Shown here piece by piece: positions 44,038 to 56,900 of a DNA stretch of 64,000 bases. The stretch lies in contig NC_080583.1 of the NCBI RefSeq assembly GCF_029962835.1, positions 50,199,658 through 50,263,657 on the forward strand, given 5' to 3'. Below the pieces are notes generated by a model. It ran no database searches. It was not told the DNA's origin and was given only the letters and a program-made list of their open reading frames with translations. This DNA comes from Magnolia sinica. Lineage: Eukaryota; Streptophyta; Magnoliopsida; Magnoliales; Magnoliaceae. Positions within the stretch are counted from its first letter, which is position 1. Every line of letters starts with the position of its first letter. Position numbers and translations under genes: made by a program.

Positions 44038-47000
44038 TTAAGTAGTTGTTTTTGGGGTAATTAGCGCTATACTCGATTGCTTATGAAATTTGCATCAATC
44101 ACTTTAAATTGTATCTGCATGACTCAAAACCGTAGATTAATTAGTGCTAGGTTACTCTGATCTCGGATCCATCGCTAAATCCAGCTTGTTCTTGGGAATT
44201 TTTGGAAGTTCTAAATCGGACCTGGACCGCGCTCGAAAGTCCGATAGCGATGATCTTAGCCTATGGTCATCATGTTGGGCTTGACCATCACCTCGAAAAT
44301 CAAGTCCGAAGATGTCCTGGGTTGATTTGATTGAGATCGGAGTGAAGAGTGTGAGAACTGTTGGAAATTTATTAAGCTTTTATGAAATCTGAGTCGTGTC
44401 GCTTGCGCGATGATTTTAAGCTATTTGACCGTTGGATTCTGACCCAATTTCACCCTCTGATCAGGGAAGGTGGCCCAGGCATGTCCTTGTGCTTGTGGAC
44501 CTGATCGAGATTCTATGACCGTTGAATTGAGTGTGGTCCGTCACGGCTGATCTGAAGATCCGGTCGGTACGAAAACTCAGCTTGACCTAGATCCATGGTC
44601 AGTGAGCTTAAGTCCGACCTTTCGTGGTTATAGGCCCACCAGAAGTGCTTCGTTAGATCGTGAGAGGCTTGCTTTGGTTATAACCTAAGTATACCTTGGA
44701 CCTAGGGTTATTTCCATCAATTTTAGGCCTATTTATAGACCTTGAAACCCTAGCTCTCTTTTCCATACGAATTTCCTAACCCTAGCTAAGAAAGAGAAAG
44801 GAAAAGAGAGAGAAAGTGAGAGAGAAGTTGGTGAATCATCCTAGATTCTTTCCTATTCTTCTTCATCCTTGAACCTTCGCTTTAGAATCGTTATTCCGGC
44901 GATTCTGAGTTCATCTTTGGGTAAGTTAACCTAACCCTAATCTGTGTTAGAGCTTAGAATAGTCTTGGTGTTGTTGTATCTCATTTCTATTCTTGCTTTA
45001 GGGTATTCTATCGCCGTTGACGAAGACAACTCGTCTGAAATCAATTCGGTGTTCTTTTCTGGCTTAAGGTGCGGACTTTAAGTGTATAGGTTATGGTTTT
45101 CAAGGCTTTCAATGCCAGTGAATGATTTTTTCTTACTATGGATGAGATTTCACATGCCAAATGTTATGTTTATACTGCGTTCCTGATATGCATGTATTAT
45201 ATTGAGATTTGTGTATTCCATGTGTATGTATAAAGTACCGTATGCGTATAAAATATGAACTTGTGATTGCCATGATTATTTGTCATGTATGTATGCTAGA
45301 TGTATGTGTGACAACTCCTTGGCAAAAGGAATTGTCCAAATGTGTGTATTTCAACATACGTCATGTATGTTGTATTATGTATTCTAAGTGTTTGTAGAAA
45401 TGTCTGAATGATCTAAAGTGTGATGTATCAACCTAGTATGGGCGTTGAGAAGCGATTCTCAACTCTCCCACTAGTGTGTATGATTTCCTTCATGCAAGTT
45501 ATCTTCCTTGTTATTCAATTTCAAGCTTTACTTATGCTTACATTAATGTTAAGTTGTTATCCTTCAAGTACTCATATGCTTCATGGTTAAAGTTGTTGTT
45601 CCATTACTATTCTACATTCAATACGAATATCTGTTGTAGTGTAATGCATTTGGGACAATGAATAGTCCAGGAAATCGGTAATCGGCTTTAAGTTCGTGGC
45701 TAAGATTGCTTTCGCCACGAAGGACGTGATTAGACGAACCTGAGTCGTATTAGAGTTGTCGGCAGTGGTTTGGCCACGCGGAGTGTTTGCGCACTCTATG
45801 TCATTCAATTCAACATGCACTCGTGCTAGTCGAGTTCGTCAAGTAACCCGATCATCCAATGTATGTTCACCATGTATGGACGCTATTGTATGAATCTAGG
45901 GTACCAAACTTACCGGTGAAATTCTGTTAACCATGGTACCTTGATCCGCTAAGACTCATGAGCCGGCCTATGCTGGGGTGATGAGCCTCCCCGTAGTGAC
46001 CAGTGAGCAACTAAACTTGTGAACCAATTATGGTGGTATGGGACACTATATTCGCGCTGTCGGCCTACATTGATTGTGACGAGCCCTTTGTAGTGACCTT
46101 AAGCATGCCTGGATACCGCAATGAGGTGACGAGTCTTACGGTGGTAACGAAGGTATGATAGGCGTGCATTGATTGGTGACGAGCCCTTTGCTACGACCTA
46201 CAACTATATGATCGTATGAGATGTCTAGGACTGACGACTCTAGAATGGATCACTGTTTGGATGGTGATATGAGGAAGGTATCTTAGCTTCCCAATCCTGC
46301 TGTATGAAAAGGACTAATAACAACTTGGTAATCATGTTCATGCACCGCATTTGCATGTGCTTTGTAGATGTGGGGCACTTTGAGGCGATGTCATGCGTAA
46401 CGTAAGATGAAGACGCTGAGGGTGTACGCGTGAGAGCACGCATCATTCTGCATACATCCTTGCATTAACAAGAGTACTTAGGACTTGTTTAATTATTCTG
46501 CTTCATCATTACTATTTGATTGAACTGATAACATGTTAACCTGTGCTTTATTGTTCCACTGAGTTGATCACTCACTCCCACGTTCTGGGGCGGTGTTAAA
46601 CACCCACCAGACTCTGTCGGCTCCGATGTTGCAGATGTGGATGCGACCTCTAAGGCGAGAGCGGGAGATGGATGATGATGAGGTCGCTTTCTCTTTTATG
46701 CTTTTCTGACGGGTTCTAGTGAGCCTCGTTCGGATGCGTGGGATGCTGGGATCTTTTGGGAATTAAATGATATAATCTAATACTTGTAATTTTGATAGTA
46801 ACACTTGTCGGCGAACTGGTATGTATATGTACTTCAGGATTTGCACTTGTACACATATATTTCTATAAGTCTTCCGCTTGCTTTCTTCACTTATCCTGAA
46901 TTATATTTGCTATTTGGCTTAATCTATTCCATATTTTATGTACTAATACAGACAACATACATCCATCATTAAATATGTTGCATAAGTGATGTTTTGGAAC

Positions 47001-47045
47001 TCGGGAGCCGAGTTATGCTCGACCCCCAAATTTCAGGGCGTTACA
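44038..47045 (+). repeat. G2 5' LTR (5'-truncated)
   Basis: Aligns with the 3' LTR from its base 37 or so ('AGTAGTTGTTTTTGGGG' at 44041 versus 54017) to the end 'TTTCAGGGCGTTACA' at 47045. It carries the TATA box (44730) and the AG-GTAAGT-like donor (44921). The two LTRs differ by scattered substitutions and indels, so the insertion is not recent. A MITE is not seen inside. Confidence 0.9.
44730..44738 (+). promoter_or_regulatory. TATA box of the G2 5' LTR
   Basis: 'CTATTTATAGACC' is followed by 'AAACCCTAGCTCTC', a GA-rich leader and, 190 bp downstream, 'CTTTGG|GTAAGTTAACC', a good plant 5' splice site. The arrangement is the same in the 3' LTR (54703, 54894) and in G3. Confidence 0.65.
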
Positions 47046-47185
47046 CAAATAAATGTCATGGAGCACAGACAACAAAGATTTGGAGGAAGGATCTTTGAAA
47101 CCATAGATGACATCCCCGAAAGCGCGGTATAAGGAACACAGGACCAGGGGAGCCGATGAATATTTTTGGCCTTCCGCCATTCTGT
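47046..47185 (+). other. G2 leader replacement: no primer-binding site
   Basis: Where G3 has the tRNA-Met PBS next to the LTR, G2 has 'CAAATAAATGTCATGG' and about 140 bp without similarity to the G3 leader. Similarity resumes at 'CTGTGCTCTC' (about 47186). The PBS has been replaced, so this copy could not prime its own reverse transcription. Confidence 0.65.
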
Positions 47186-47878
47186 GCTCTCTCCTGATCA
47201 CACACAGCGACCCAAAACCTTTCCTAGATCATCTATTAATGAGTTTAGATGGTCTATCATCCCATTTCAACCCTTTAATCTACAAGAAATCTCTGTTTGA
47301 TTCAGATTTCTGCCCGAATGGCCCGATAGGCGTCGAACCAAGCAAAGGGGCCGATCGGGGCATTTCTAGGGGGACCTAGGGGGGACCCACCTCATTTAGT
47401 GCTTAGGGGCTAGGAGGACCTCGCCCAATCAGCGAGCCATCGCCAGATGGTCCAGAGACCGGCGATGTCCTTCAGCAAGCCAGGCCGGGCGGGTCGGCGC
47501 GGGCCGACGATTGTATGACCTTGTGTGGCCCACCCCTCCATGGTTTTCTATTTTAAACCCTTCCTATACCCTACTTCCTTCATAACTCTCCCTCCCAAGC
47601 TCTCTTTTCTTTCAAGTTTCTCTCCCAACTTCTCCAAATCCCTTCCAAATCTTCTTCTTCCTCCATTTTCGTGCAAACCCTCTCCACCCATCTCAAATCT
47701 TCACCTCCCATTGCTGTCTACCTTTCCTTTCCTTCTCATTTGGGCTCTCAAATCCTCTTTTGGGATCTCAAGTGTGTGGAAACTTTCCATCCTTCATATT
47801 TCTCTCTTTCTCTCATTTCTCATGGCCCTCTTTGAGTTCATCATGGCCATTTTTTTCATTTCCTCCTTTCTTTCTTTG

Positions 47879-49007
47879 ATGGGGAAGAAGAGAGCGCCCG
47901 TGGATGAAGCCGGGCCTAGCCGCCCATCTCATGCACGGAGGCCGAGAGGTGCCGCCACGACCACGTCCGCCACTCGTGAATTCCAGACTAAGCGGGACCT
48001 CGATCCTCGAGCTCCCATTGGTAGAACCTTGTTGGCGGAGTTGTCGCATGGAGTCTATGAAGGCCGTAGAGTCCTTTTTGAGGCTCATGTTGATCTGCAG
48101 CTGTATGGTGAGTTTCTATTGTTGGAGCGCCTAGAAGGGGCTGGTTGGTGTCCCTTGTTCGAGGGCGAGTATCGCGCGAATGCAAGTACTGTTCGAGCTT
48201 TTTATGCCAATATTCGTGATCCATCGCTGGAGCCTCTGCAGTTCAAGATACCTTGTGGTAGTGGTCGAGAAGCTACGGTCAACGTCGCTTTGATATCCCG
48301 ACTCCTGAATGTGCCACTTGGTGAGGTGCATGCCAGCGAGAAGAATTTGAACAGTATGCACGAGAGGGATCGTCGCACCAGATCCTTGTGTGGTCGTCTG
48401 GTTGAATGGCAGCCGAATAGGAGTCTTCTGGCTACCAACATGACGGACGACTTTCGTTTGCTTCACCACATGTGTACGTTCAATGTATACCTAAGGTGGA
48501 GCAACCGCAGCGAGTGTACGTGCCTGATGGTAGATTTCCTGTATTAGGTGGGGGTAAGAAGTGAAGTTGTGTGTGCCGACATACATCCTGCGCCAGATTA
48601 TTCTCATCGCTCGTTCGACTAGGAGGACCGAATCGCTTTCTTTTGGCCACCTCATTTGTAAGCTTGCTCATAAGTTTGGCTATAGGCTTGGAGCAGAGAA
48701 GCCGGTTCCTATTCGTCATATTAGCCTGACGACCCTTAAGCAGATGGAGATTGGTTTTGGTCAACAAGCCTTAGAGAGTGAGGATGAGTCAGAGAGCGAT
48801 GATGAAGAGAGTTATGCTGAAGGTGGTGCAGAGATTGAGGAAGAAATAGAGCAGGACGAGGAAGAGGTAGAGGCACAGGATACGAGTGAGAGCTCTCCTC
48901 CTGTGGCACCAGAGCAGAGGCAGACTGCCAGAGATGCTCGTATTGCTCGGCTTGAAGAAGGGCAGCTGTTCTACGCCAGGATATTATGGATCTTCGAGGC
49001 CTTGTGA
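47879..49007 (+). pseudogene. G2 ORF1: extra ORF upstream of gag
   Basis: Same gene as in G3. From ATG 47879 ('MGKKRAPVDEAGPS') it reads through 'VRAFYANIRDP' and 'VNVALISRLLNVPLGEVH' to a TAG at 48545. It resumes in another frame at 48561-49007 ('LCVPTYILRQIILIA', then an acidic stretch rich in Glu, Asp and Ser, then 'ARLEEGQLFYARILW'). An in-frame ATG as far upstream as 47525 leaves open a longer, hydrophobic N-terminus. The central part resembles the putative plant transposon protein family. No catalytic motif is visible. It lies between leader and gag, not fused to either. Confidence 0.8.
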
Positions 49008-49378
49008 GGTGACTCAAACTCTAAAGTCTATCCCTGTGTTGCTTGCAAGATAAGGGTGCCCCGCCTCATCTCCCGATTTCGACGAGTAGTTGTCGTTGTA
49101 GCCGTCCTTTGCTTTGTTTGTTGCTTTCTTTTCTGTGTGTAGGCGTTGTTGGCTTTGTAGTTGGAGTTGTTTGTAGTTGTTTATTTTTGCTTGAAGTGTT
49201 AGATGTTGTAGTTCACATGCTTTCCTAGTCGTAATTCATGTAATGCCGCACTACTTGTATTGCGATAATTTTGATTAATGGAATGCATGTTGTTTTCTTT
49301 GGAGTTGTGTTGTGGTTCTTGTGTGGATGGATTATGTGGACGTAGAATCGATAGTTGCATCCTCTGTTAAATGTAGGG
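49008..49378 (+). other. G2 spacer between ORF1 and gag
   Basis: Untranslated, GT-rich spacer of about 370 bp, mirrored in G3 (28775-29127). Open frames crossing it are not supported. Confidence 0.6.
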
Positions 49379-50440
49379 ATGCCTCCTAAGGGTTCAAGAC
49401 TTCGGCCCATCTCTCCTTGGTTGAGTCGCTGTCGGGGTTCCTCCCTTGAGCGATAGCCGCACGAACCCAGACGAGTCCGTCTCATGCCGGTGTTGGGCCG
49501 ACACCTATGCTCCTCCAGTCACGCCTTCGGTTCCCGAGCCGAGCCGTGCATCTTCGTCTTCTCCGCCCTTCCGATAGGTTTGAGCAGATGATGTCGTTGA
49601 TGCAGCAGCAGACTAGCAGCAGCAGGAGTTCCTCTCTTCCATGGCCGGCATCTTTGCTCAGTCGGTGGGACTCCACCTACTTCACCTATGCCTCCATCTC
49701 GGAGCGCCAGTGCGAGCGGCACTTTGAGCGATTTCAGCGCTTACGACCTCCTACATTTATGGGTTCTCATAGACCCGAGGAGGCCGAGTATTGGATCGAC
49801 CGTCATCTCTAAGATGCTGAGACCGCTGCATTGTTCAGAGGTTAAGTAGGTTGAGCTTGCCTCCTTCATGTTTGAGAAGGAGGCCATCTGGTGGGATAGT
49901 GTTCTTCGCATTGTCGAAGAAGGTTTTGAGTGGTCGTGGCGGGCATTTGAGGCACGCTTCCACGAGAAATATTTTCTTGTTATATCGATATGAGAAGGAG
50001 AGTGAGTTCCTTCGCCTCCGCCGGGGAGGGTGTCGGTGACGGAGTATGAGAACCGGTTCACCGAGCTAGGTCGGTATGTGCCTTTGATTCTGGGCGATCA
50101 ACCAATGAGGATGCGGCGTTTTCTCGAGGGATTGAGACTCGAGATCCGATCAAAGATTTCTTTGTGCTAACATTTCTTCTTATGCGAGTTGGTGAGCATG
50201 TCCTTGCGAGCGAAGTAGGAAGGGACAAGTCGTCCCGCATGCGAGCACCGATGGTTCCTAGGCGGCGACCTGATTTTCAGAGTGCACTTTCTCGGCAAGA
50301 GGCCGTGAGCAGATTCTCCTCCTAGGTGTCCAGCGCCCGCTCAGCAGATGCGAGCTGATCTTCACTGTTCGTATTATGGGAAGATGGGGTATTTGGACCG
50401 TTTTGCTTTTCGCGTATGCGGGCGGTGGTTTTATTCCACC
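49379..50440 (+). pseudogene. G2 gag (Tekay type)
   Basis: Starts 'MPPKGSRLRPIS' at 49379. A CAG-rich (Gln) stretch lies near 49600-49625. The Gag core reads 'LASFMFEKEAIWWDSVL' (49858-49908), 'WSWRAFEARFHEKYF' and 'SVTEYENRFTELGRYVP' (50034-50085). A zinc knuckle at about 50365-50405 has lost ligands ('HCSYYGKMGYLDRF' instead of C-x2-C-x4-H-x4-C). Several frame changes occur. Confidence 0.85.
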
Positions 50441-50599
50441 GCAGAGGATTAGCCGTCCGATGCCTCGGTTATTTCTCCTCCACCTCTTCGTCGCGCCACT
50501 CATCCATCATTCAAACCTCGAAGTTCCTAGCTTCGAGCCACCTCGGCGGCCCATAGTTCCTCCGCCGAATCGTCAGTAGTAGGCTCGAGTTCATGCACT

Positions 50600-50990
50600 C
50601 TCAGCTGAAGCGCTATGTCTGACTTGGTGCCAAGATCCTTCGAGGTGAGAGCGTACATTGAAGGTATTCCCGTTTCTATGTTGGTGGATATAGGGTCCAC
50701 TACTTCTCTTATATCTTATGCGCAGTTAGGCGTTTGGGTTTGAAATCTGTTCCTCTGCAAGGAGTGACGCTTACTACCGCTATGGGGATTTCCTCTGCTT
50801 TGGGCAAGCGTTGTATGGATTATTTGGTCGATCTAGGGAGTGGATCGATCCATGTTGATTTCTTTGTCGCACCTCTTTATCATTACGATATTATTATGGG
50901 TATGGATTGGCTCACGAGGATGCGAGCTGAGATTGATTGTGAAGCAAGATCAGTGACCATCCATGGACCTGAGGGCGAGACAGTTACTTT
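50600..50990 (+). pseudogene. G2 aspartic protease
   Basis: '[21 protein letters not shown]' (in part) at about 50648-50705 is the protease active site with DTG changed to DIG. '[18 protein letters not shown]' and '[18 protein letters not shown]' follow in another frame (50734 onward) and lead directly into RT. Confidence 0.85.
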
Positions 50991-52330
50991 CCCAGTTCAG
51001 GTCAGTTACCCTTTTCGTATTGATTATTATTCTTCTTTGTTGGAGAGTATGGCTGAATCGACGTTAGTTAGCATGCCGGTAGTTCGGGAGTTTGAAGATG
51101 TGTTTGAGTCGATTACTGGATTACCTCCTCAGCGTGAGATTGATTTTGCTATCGACCTCATGCCTGGTGTGGCGCCCATTTCATTACCCACCCATCGTAT
51201 GCCTCCGAGTGAAATGGAGGAGTTGAGGAAGCAGATAGATGGTTTGCTGAATTTGGGTTTTATTCGGCCTAGTGTGTCTCCTTGGGGAGCACTTGTTTTG
51301 TTTGTGAAGAAGAAGGATGGTTCCTTGCGATTATGTATTGATTATCGCAGGCTGAATTTGGTAACTTTGAAGAATAAGTACCCTTTGCCTAGGATTGATG
51401 ATCTGTTTGATCAATTGAAGGGGGCACGGTACTTTTCGAAGGTTGATCTGCAGTCGGGTATCATCAATTGCGCGTCAAGGATGGGGACGTGCATAAGACC
51501 GCTTTCAGGACAGAATCGGTCACTATGAGTTCCTTGTGATGTCGTTCGATCTTACGAATGCACCGGTCATGTTCATGGATCGATGAACAGGTGTTTCGGC
51601 CATTCTTATTTCGATTCATCATTGTCTTTATCGATGACATCTTGATTTATTCGCCGGTCGGAAGAGCACGAGGAGCACTTAAGAGCGGTTTTGGATACTC
51701 TTAGGAAGAATCGCTTTTGCGATTCAAGAAGTATAAGTTCCGGAAAGAGGAAGTCAAGTTCCTAGGACATGTGGTGTCCAAGGAAGGGATAGTCGATCTT
51801 ACCAAGGTAGCTACAGTGCAGGACTGGAAGAACTGGTTCAGTTACTAAGGTAAGGAGTTTTCTGGGTCTTGCAGCTATTATCGACGCTTCATTCAAGACT
51901 TCTCAAAGATTGCCAGACCATTGTCGCAATTGACACGGAAGGATTTGAAGTTTGCTTGAAATGAGAAGGCGAGGGGCTATTTATAGCTGAAGGACAAGTT
52001 GACGTCGCCCCTGTGCTAGTATTGCCGAGCAAGGGGTTAAGTATATTATCTATACTGACACCTCTCACGTTGGTCTGGGTTATGTCCTTATGCAGAAAGA
52101 CGGTGATTGCTTATGCTTCGCGTCGATTGAGGAAACACGAAGAGAATTACCCTACGCACGACCGGGAGTAGATGTCATTTTCGCATTAAAGCTTTAGAGA
52201 CATTACCTCTATGGTGAGGAGTTCGAGCTCTTTTGCGACCACAAGAGCCTTAAGTATATTTTCACGCAGCCTGATTTGAATGAGGCAGCGCCGATGGATG
52301 AAAATATTGAAGGACTTTAAGTTCGATGTT
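50990..52330 (+). pseudogene. G2 reverse transcriptase and RNase H
   Basis: 50734-51528 is open and includes '[23 protein letters not shown]' (in part), '[34 protein letters not shown]' (in part) and 'FSKVDLQSG'. A frameshift follows. The catalytic box appears as 'IVFIDDILIYS' at about 51627-51660. RNase H traces are 'IAYASRRLRKHEENYPTHD' (in part, 52105-52165) and '[22 protein letters not shown]' (in part, 52215-52290). The wording is that of Tekay/Del chromoviruses. Many shifts occur after 51470. Confidence 0.88.
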
Positions 52331-52639
52331 TCTTACCATCCGGCAAGGCGAACCTTGTGGCGGATGCGTTGAGTCGCAAGAAGGCTATTGAGTTTGCGAC
52401 TCCAGCCGATGATAGCAGAGTGGGATATGTTGGAGTTCGTGCGAGATTTTGAGCGAAGCTTACGGTGGTTAAACCGTATGAGGTTATCGCACACATTCGT
52501 GTACACCCCTTATCGACGAGAAGATCGTTGCCTCGGCAGATGATGAGCTTTTGGTGAAGATGAGGAAGCGGGTTGGTACAGATGAGAACTCGACTGGAGT
52601 GTTAGTTCTGATGGGGGCCTGCGATTTCGTGGCGGTTAT

Positions 52640-53945
52640 GTGTTCCCGACATCCCCGACTTGAGACGGGAGGTTCTCGAGTTAGCCCATAGTTATAAACT
52701 TGCGATGCATCCAGTAACACGAAGATGTATCGGGGTATGAGGAGATCTTATTGGTGAGACAATATGAAGGTCCAAATTGCTGAATTTGTTTCTCGTTGTC
52801 TCACGTGCGAAGTGAAGGCAGAGCATCGCCGACCTCCGGGTTGTGCAGCCCATGCCCATAGCAAAATGGAAGTGGGACTTCATCTCTATGGATTTTATTT
52901 CGGGGTTCCGAGAACGAGGAAAGGATATGACTCTATCTGGGTGATCGTCGACCGATTGACGAAGTCAGCTCATTTATTACCGATCAGAGTCACAAACTCT
53001 GCAGACGAGTTGGCTAGATTGTACATCAGGGAGATTGTATGTCTGCATGGAGTTTCCTTTGAGATTGTGTCTGATAGAGACACGTGTTTCACATCTATCT
53101 TCTGGACTCGTATCCATGAAGAGATGGGTGTGAAATTGAAGTTTAGCACCGCGTTTCATCCACAGACAGACGGGCAGACGGAACGTGTGAATCAGATTCT
53201 AGAAGACATGTTGCAAGCTTGTGTTTTGGATTTCAAGGACAGTTGGGATGATTGTCTTCAATATGCAGAGTTCGCGTATAATAACAGTTTCTAGGCGAGT
53301 ATCGGCATGGCTCCCTATGAGGCGTTGTAAGGTCGCCCGTGCAGAGCACCGCATTGCTGGGCAGAAGTTGGCGAGCATAGTTTGCTTGGCTCAGAATTGG
53401 TGCAGGTGACTTCAGAGAAAGTTGACATCATTCAACGTCGACTCCTGATAGCCCAGAGTAGGTAGAAGAGTTATACTGATACGAGGCATCGACCACTTAA
53501 GTTTGAGGTTGGAGACCATGTATTTCTTAAGGTCTCTCCTATGAAGGGAGTTCTGCGGTTCGGTAAGAAGGGGAAGCTGATGCCGAGATTTATTGGTCCA
53601 TTTCAAGTTCTGGATCGAGTGGGAGTGGTAGCATACCGCCTTTTTTTGCCCACACCTCTTGTGGGCGTGCATAACGTATTTCATGTTTCTATGCTGAAGA
53701 AGTACGTTCTTGATCCTTCGCATATTATCAGTTGAGAGCAGGTGCAGTTGAGCGAGGATGCCACATATGTACTGCGACCGACGCTTATTCTAGACAAGAA
53801 GGAGCAGGTATTGCATAGCAAGGTTATCCCTCTTGTGAAGGTGCTATGGACGCATCATAGTGAGGAAGAGGCTACTTGGGAATTTGAAGCTGAGGTTAGA
53901 AAGAGCTACCCTCAGATCCTTGGGGAATATGAGAAGGTATGAATG
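52640..53945 (+). pseudogene. G2 integrase with chromodomain-like C-terminus
   Basis: 'CLTCEVKAEHRRPPG' (about 52800) is the zinc-finger end. The core follows: 'IWVIVDRLTKSAHLLPI', the second aspartate in 'EIVSDRDTCFTSIFW' and the glutamate in 'PQTDGQTERVNQILEDML'. The first aspartate (MDFISG) survives in a shifted frame near 52900. A stop at 53293 splits the frame. 'MPRFIGPFQVLDRVGVVAYRL' (in part) and 'VHNVFHVSMLKKYV' form the GPY/F region. 53790-53930 ends with 'VKVLWTHHSEEEATWEFE', the short chromodomain-like tail of Tekay elements, which is thought to steer integration. Confidence 0.88.
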
Positions 53946-53980
53946 AAATGACCAAGTTGGAGTGAAGTCGGGATGATAGT

Positions 53981-56900
53981 TGTAATGACCCGGGAATTTT
54001 GTGCTAATCTTTCCTTAGTAGTTGTTTTTGGGGTAATTAGCGCTATACTCGATTGCTTGTGAAATTTGCATCAATTACTATAAATTGTATCCGCATAACT
54101 CAAAACCTGTAGATTAATTAGCGCTAGTTACTCTCAAATCTGGGATCCATCGCTAAATCCAGCTTGTTCTTGGGAATTTTTAGAAGTTCTGGATCGAACC
54201 GACCGCGCTCGAAAGTCCGATAGCGATGATCTTAGTCATGCGATCACCATGTTGGGCTTGACCATCACCTCGAAAATCAAGTCCGTAAGATGTCCTGGGT
54301 CGATTTGATTGAGTTCGGAGTGAAGAGTGTGAGAACGGTTGGAAATTTATTAAGCTTTTATGAAATCGAGTCGTATCGCTTGCACGACGATTTTAAGCAA
54401 TCGACCATTGGATTCTAACCCAATTTCACCCTTTGATCGGGAAGGTGGCTCAAGCATGTCTTTGTGCTTGTGGACCTGGATCGAGATCCTATGACCGTTG
54501 AATTGAGTGTGGTCCGCCATGGCCGATCCAAGATCCGGTCGGATTAGAACTCAGCTTCACCTAGATCCATGGTCGGTGATCTTAAGTCCGACCTTTCGTG
54601 GTTATAGGCCCACCGAAGTGCTTCGTTAGATCGCGAGAGGCTTGCTTTGGTTATACCCTAAGTATACCTTGGCCCCGGGGTTATTTTCATCAATTTTAGG
54701 CCTATTTATAGTCCTTAAAACCCTAGCTCTCTTGTCCATACGAATTTCCTAACCCTAGCTTAGAAAGAGAAAGGAAAAGAGAGAGAAAGTGAGAGAGAAG
54801 TTGATGAATCATCATAGATTCTTTCTTATTCTTCTTCATCCTTGAACCTTCACTTTAGAATCGTTATTCCGACGATTCTGAGTTCATCTTTGGGTAAGTT
54901 AACCTAACCCTAATCTGTGTTGGAGCTTAGAATAGTCTTGGTGTTGTTGTATCTCATTTCTATTCTTACTTTAGGGTATTCTATCGCCGTTGACGAAGAC
55001 AACTCGTCGGTGTTCTGTGTTCTTTTCCGGCTTAAGGTGCGGACTTTAAGTGTATAGGTTATGGTTTTCAAGGCTTTCAATGCTAGTGAATGATTTATTC
55101 TTGTTATGGATGAGATTTCACATGCCAAATGTTATGTTTATTCTGCGTTCTTGATATGCATGTGTTATATTGAGATTTGTGTATTCTATGTGTATGTATA
55201 AAGTACCATATGCATATAAAATATGAACATGTGATTGCCATGATTATTTGTCGTGTACTGTATACTAGATGTATGTATGACAACTCCTTGGCAAAAGGAA
55301 TTGTCCAAATGTGTGTTTTTCAACATACGTCATGTATGTTGTATTATGTATTCTAAGTGTTTGTAGAAATGTCTGAATGATCTAGAGTATGATATATTAA
55401 CCTAGTATGGGTGTTGAGAAGTGATTCTCAACTCTCCCACTAGTGTGTATGATTTCCTTCATGCAAGTTATATTCCTTGTTATTTAATTTCAAGCTTTAC
55501 TTATGCTTACATTAATGTTAAGTTGTTATCCTTCAAGTACTCTTATGCTACATGATTTGAGTTGTTGTTCCATTACTATTCTAAATAGTAGATATGAATA
55601 TCTGTTGTAGTGTAATGTGGTTGAGACTATGCATTAGTCCAGGAAATCGGTAATCATCCTTAAGATCGTGGCTGAGGTTGCTTTCGCCACGTAGGACGTA
55701 TTAGACGAACCCGAGTTGTATTAGAGTTGTCGGCAGTGGTTTGGCCACGCGGAGTGTTTGCGCACTCTATGTCGTTCAACCCAACATGCGCTCGTGCTAG
55801 TCGAGTTCATTAAGTAACCCGATTGTCCGATGTATGTTCACCATGTACAGACGCTACTGTTTGAATCTAGGGTACCAAACTTACCGATGAAATCCTGTTA
55901 ACTATGGTACCTTGATTCGCTAAGACTCATGAGCCGGACATGGTGGTATGGGACACCATGGTCGAGCTGTCGGCCTACACTGGGGTGACGAGCCTCCCCG
56001 TAGTGACCAGTGAGCAACCAAACTCGTGAGCCGATTATGGTGGTATGAGACACTATATTCGCGCTGTCGGCCTACATTGATTGTTGACGAGCCCTTTGTA
56101 GTGACCTCGAGCATGCCTAGATACCGCATTGAGGTGACGAGCCTTGTTGTGGTAACGAAGGTATGATAGGCGTGCATTGATTGGTGACGAGCCCTTTGCC
56201 ACTACCTAAAACCATATGATCGTATGAGATGATTTAGGACTGACAATCCTAGAATGGATCACTATTTGAATGGTGATATGAGGAAGGTACCTTAGCTTCC
56301 CAATCCCGCTGTATGAAAAGGACTAATAACAACTTGGTAATTATGTTCATTCATCACATTTGCATGTGCTTTGTAGACGTGGCGCACTTTGAGGCGATGT
56401 CATGCGTAACGTAAGATGAAGACGCTGAGGGTGTACGCGCGAGGGCACGCATCATTCTTCATACATCCTTGCATTAACAAGAGTACTTAGGACATATTTG
56501 ATTGTTCTGCTTTATCATTACCGCTTGATTGAACTATAACATGTTAACCTTTGCCTTATTGTTCCACCGAGTTGATCACTCACTCCCACGTTCGGGTGGT
56601 GTTAAACACCCACCGACTCTGTCTAGGCTCCGATGTTGCAGATGTGGATGCGACCTCCGAGGCGAGCGGGAGATGGATGATGATGAGGCCGCTTTCTCTT
56701 TTATGCAGTTTTCAAACGGGTTCTAGTGAGCCTCGTTCGGATGCGCGGGATCTGGGATTATTATTTTAGGGAATTAAATGATGTAATCTAATACTTGTAA
56801 TTTTGATAGTAACACTTGTCAAAACGACCTGGTATGTATATGCTTCTAGGATTTGTACTTGTACACATATATTTCTATAAGTCTTCCGCTTGCTTTCTTC

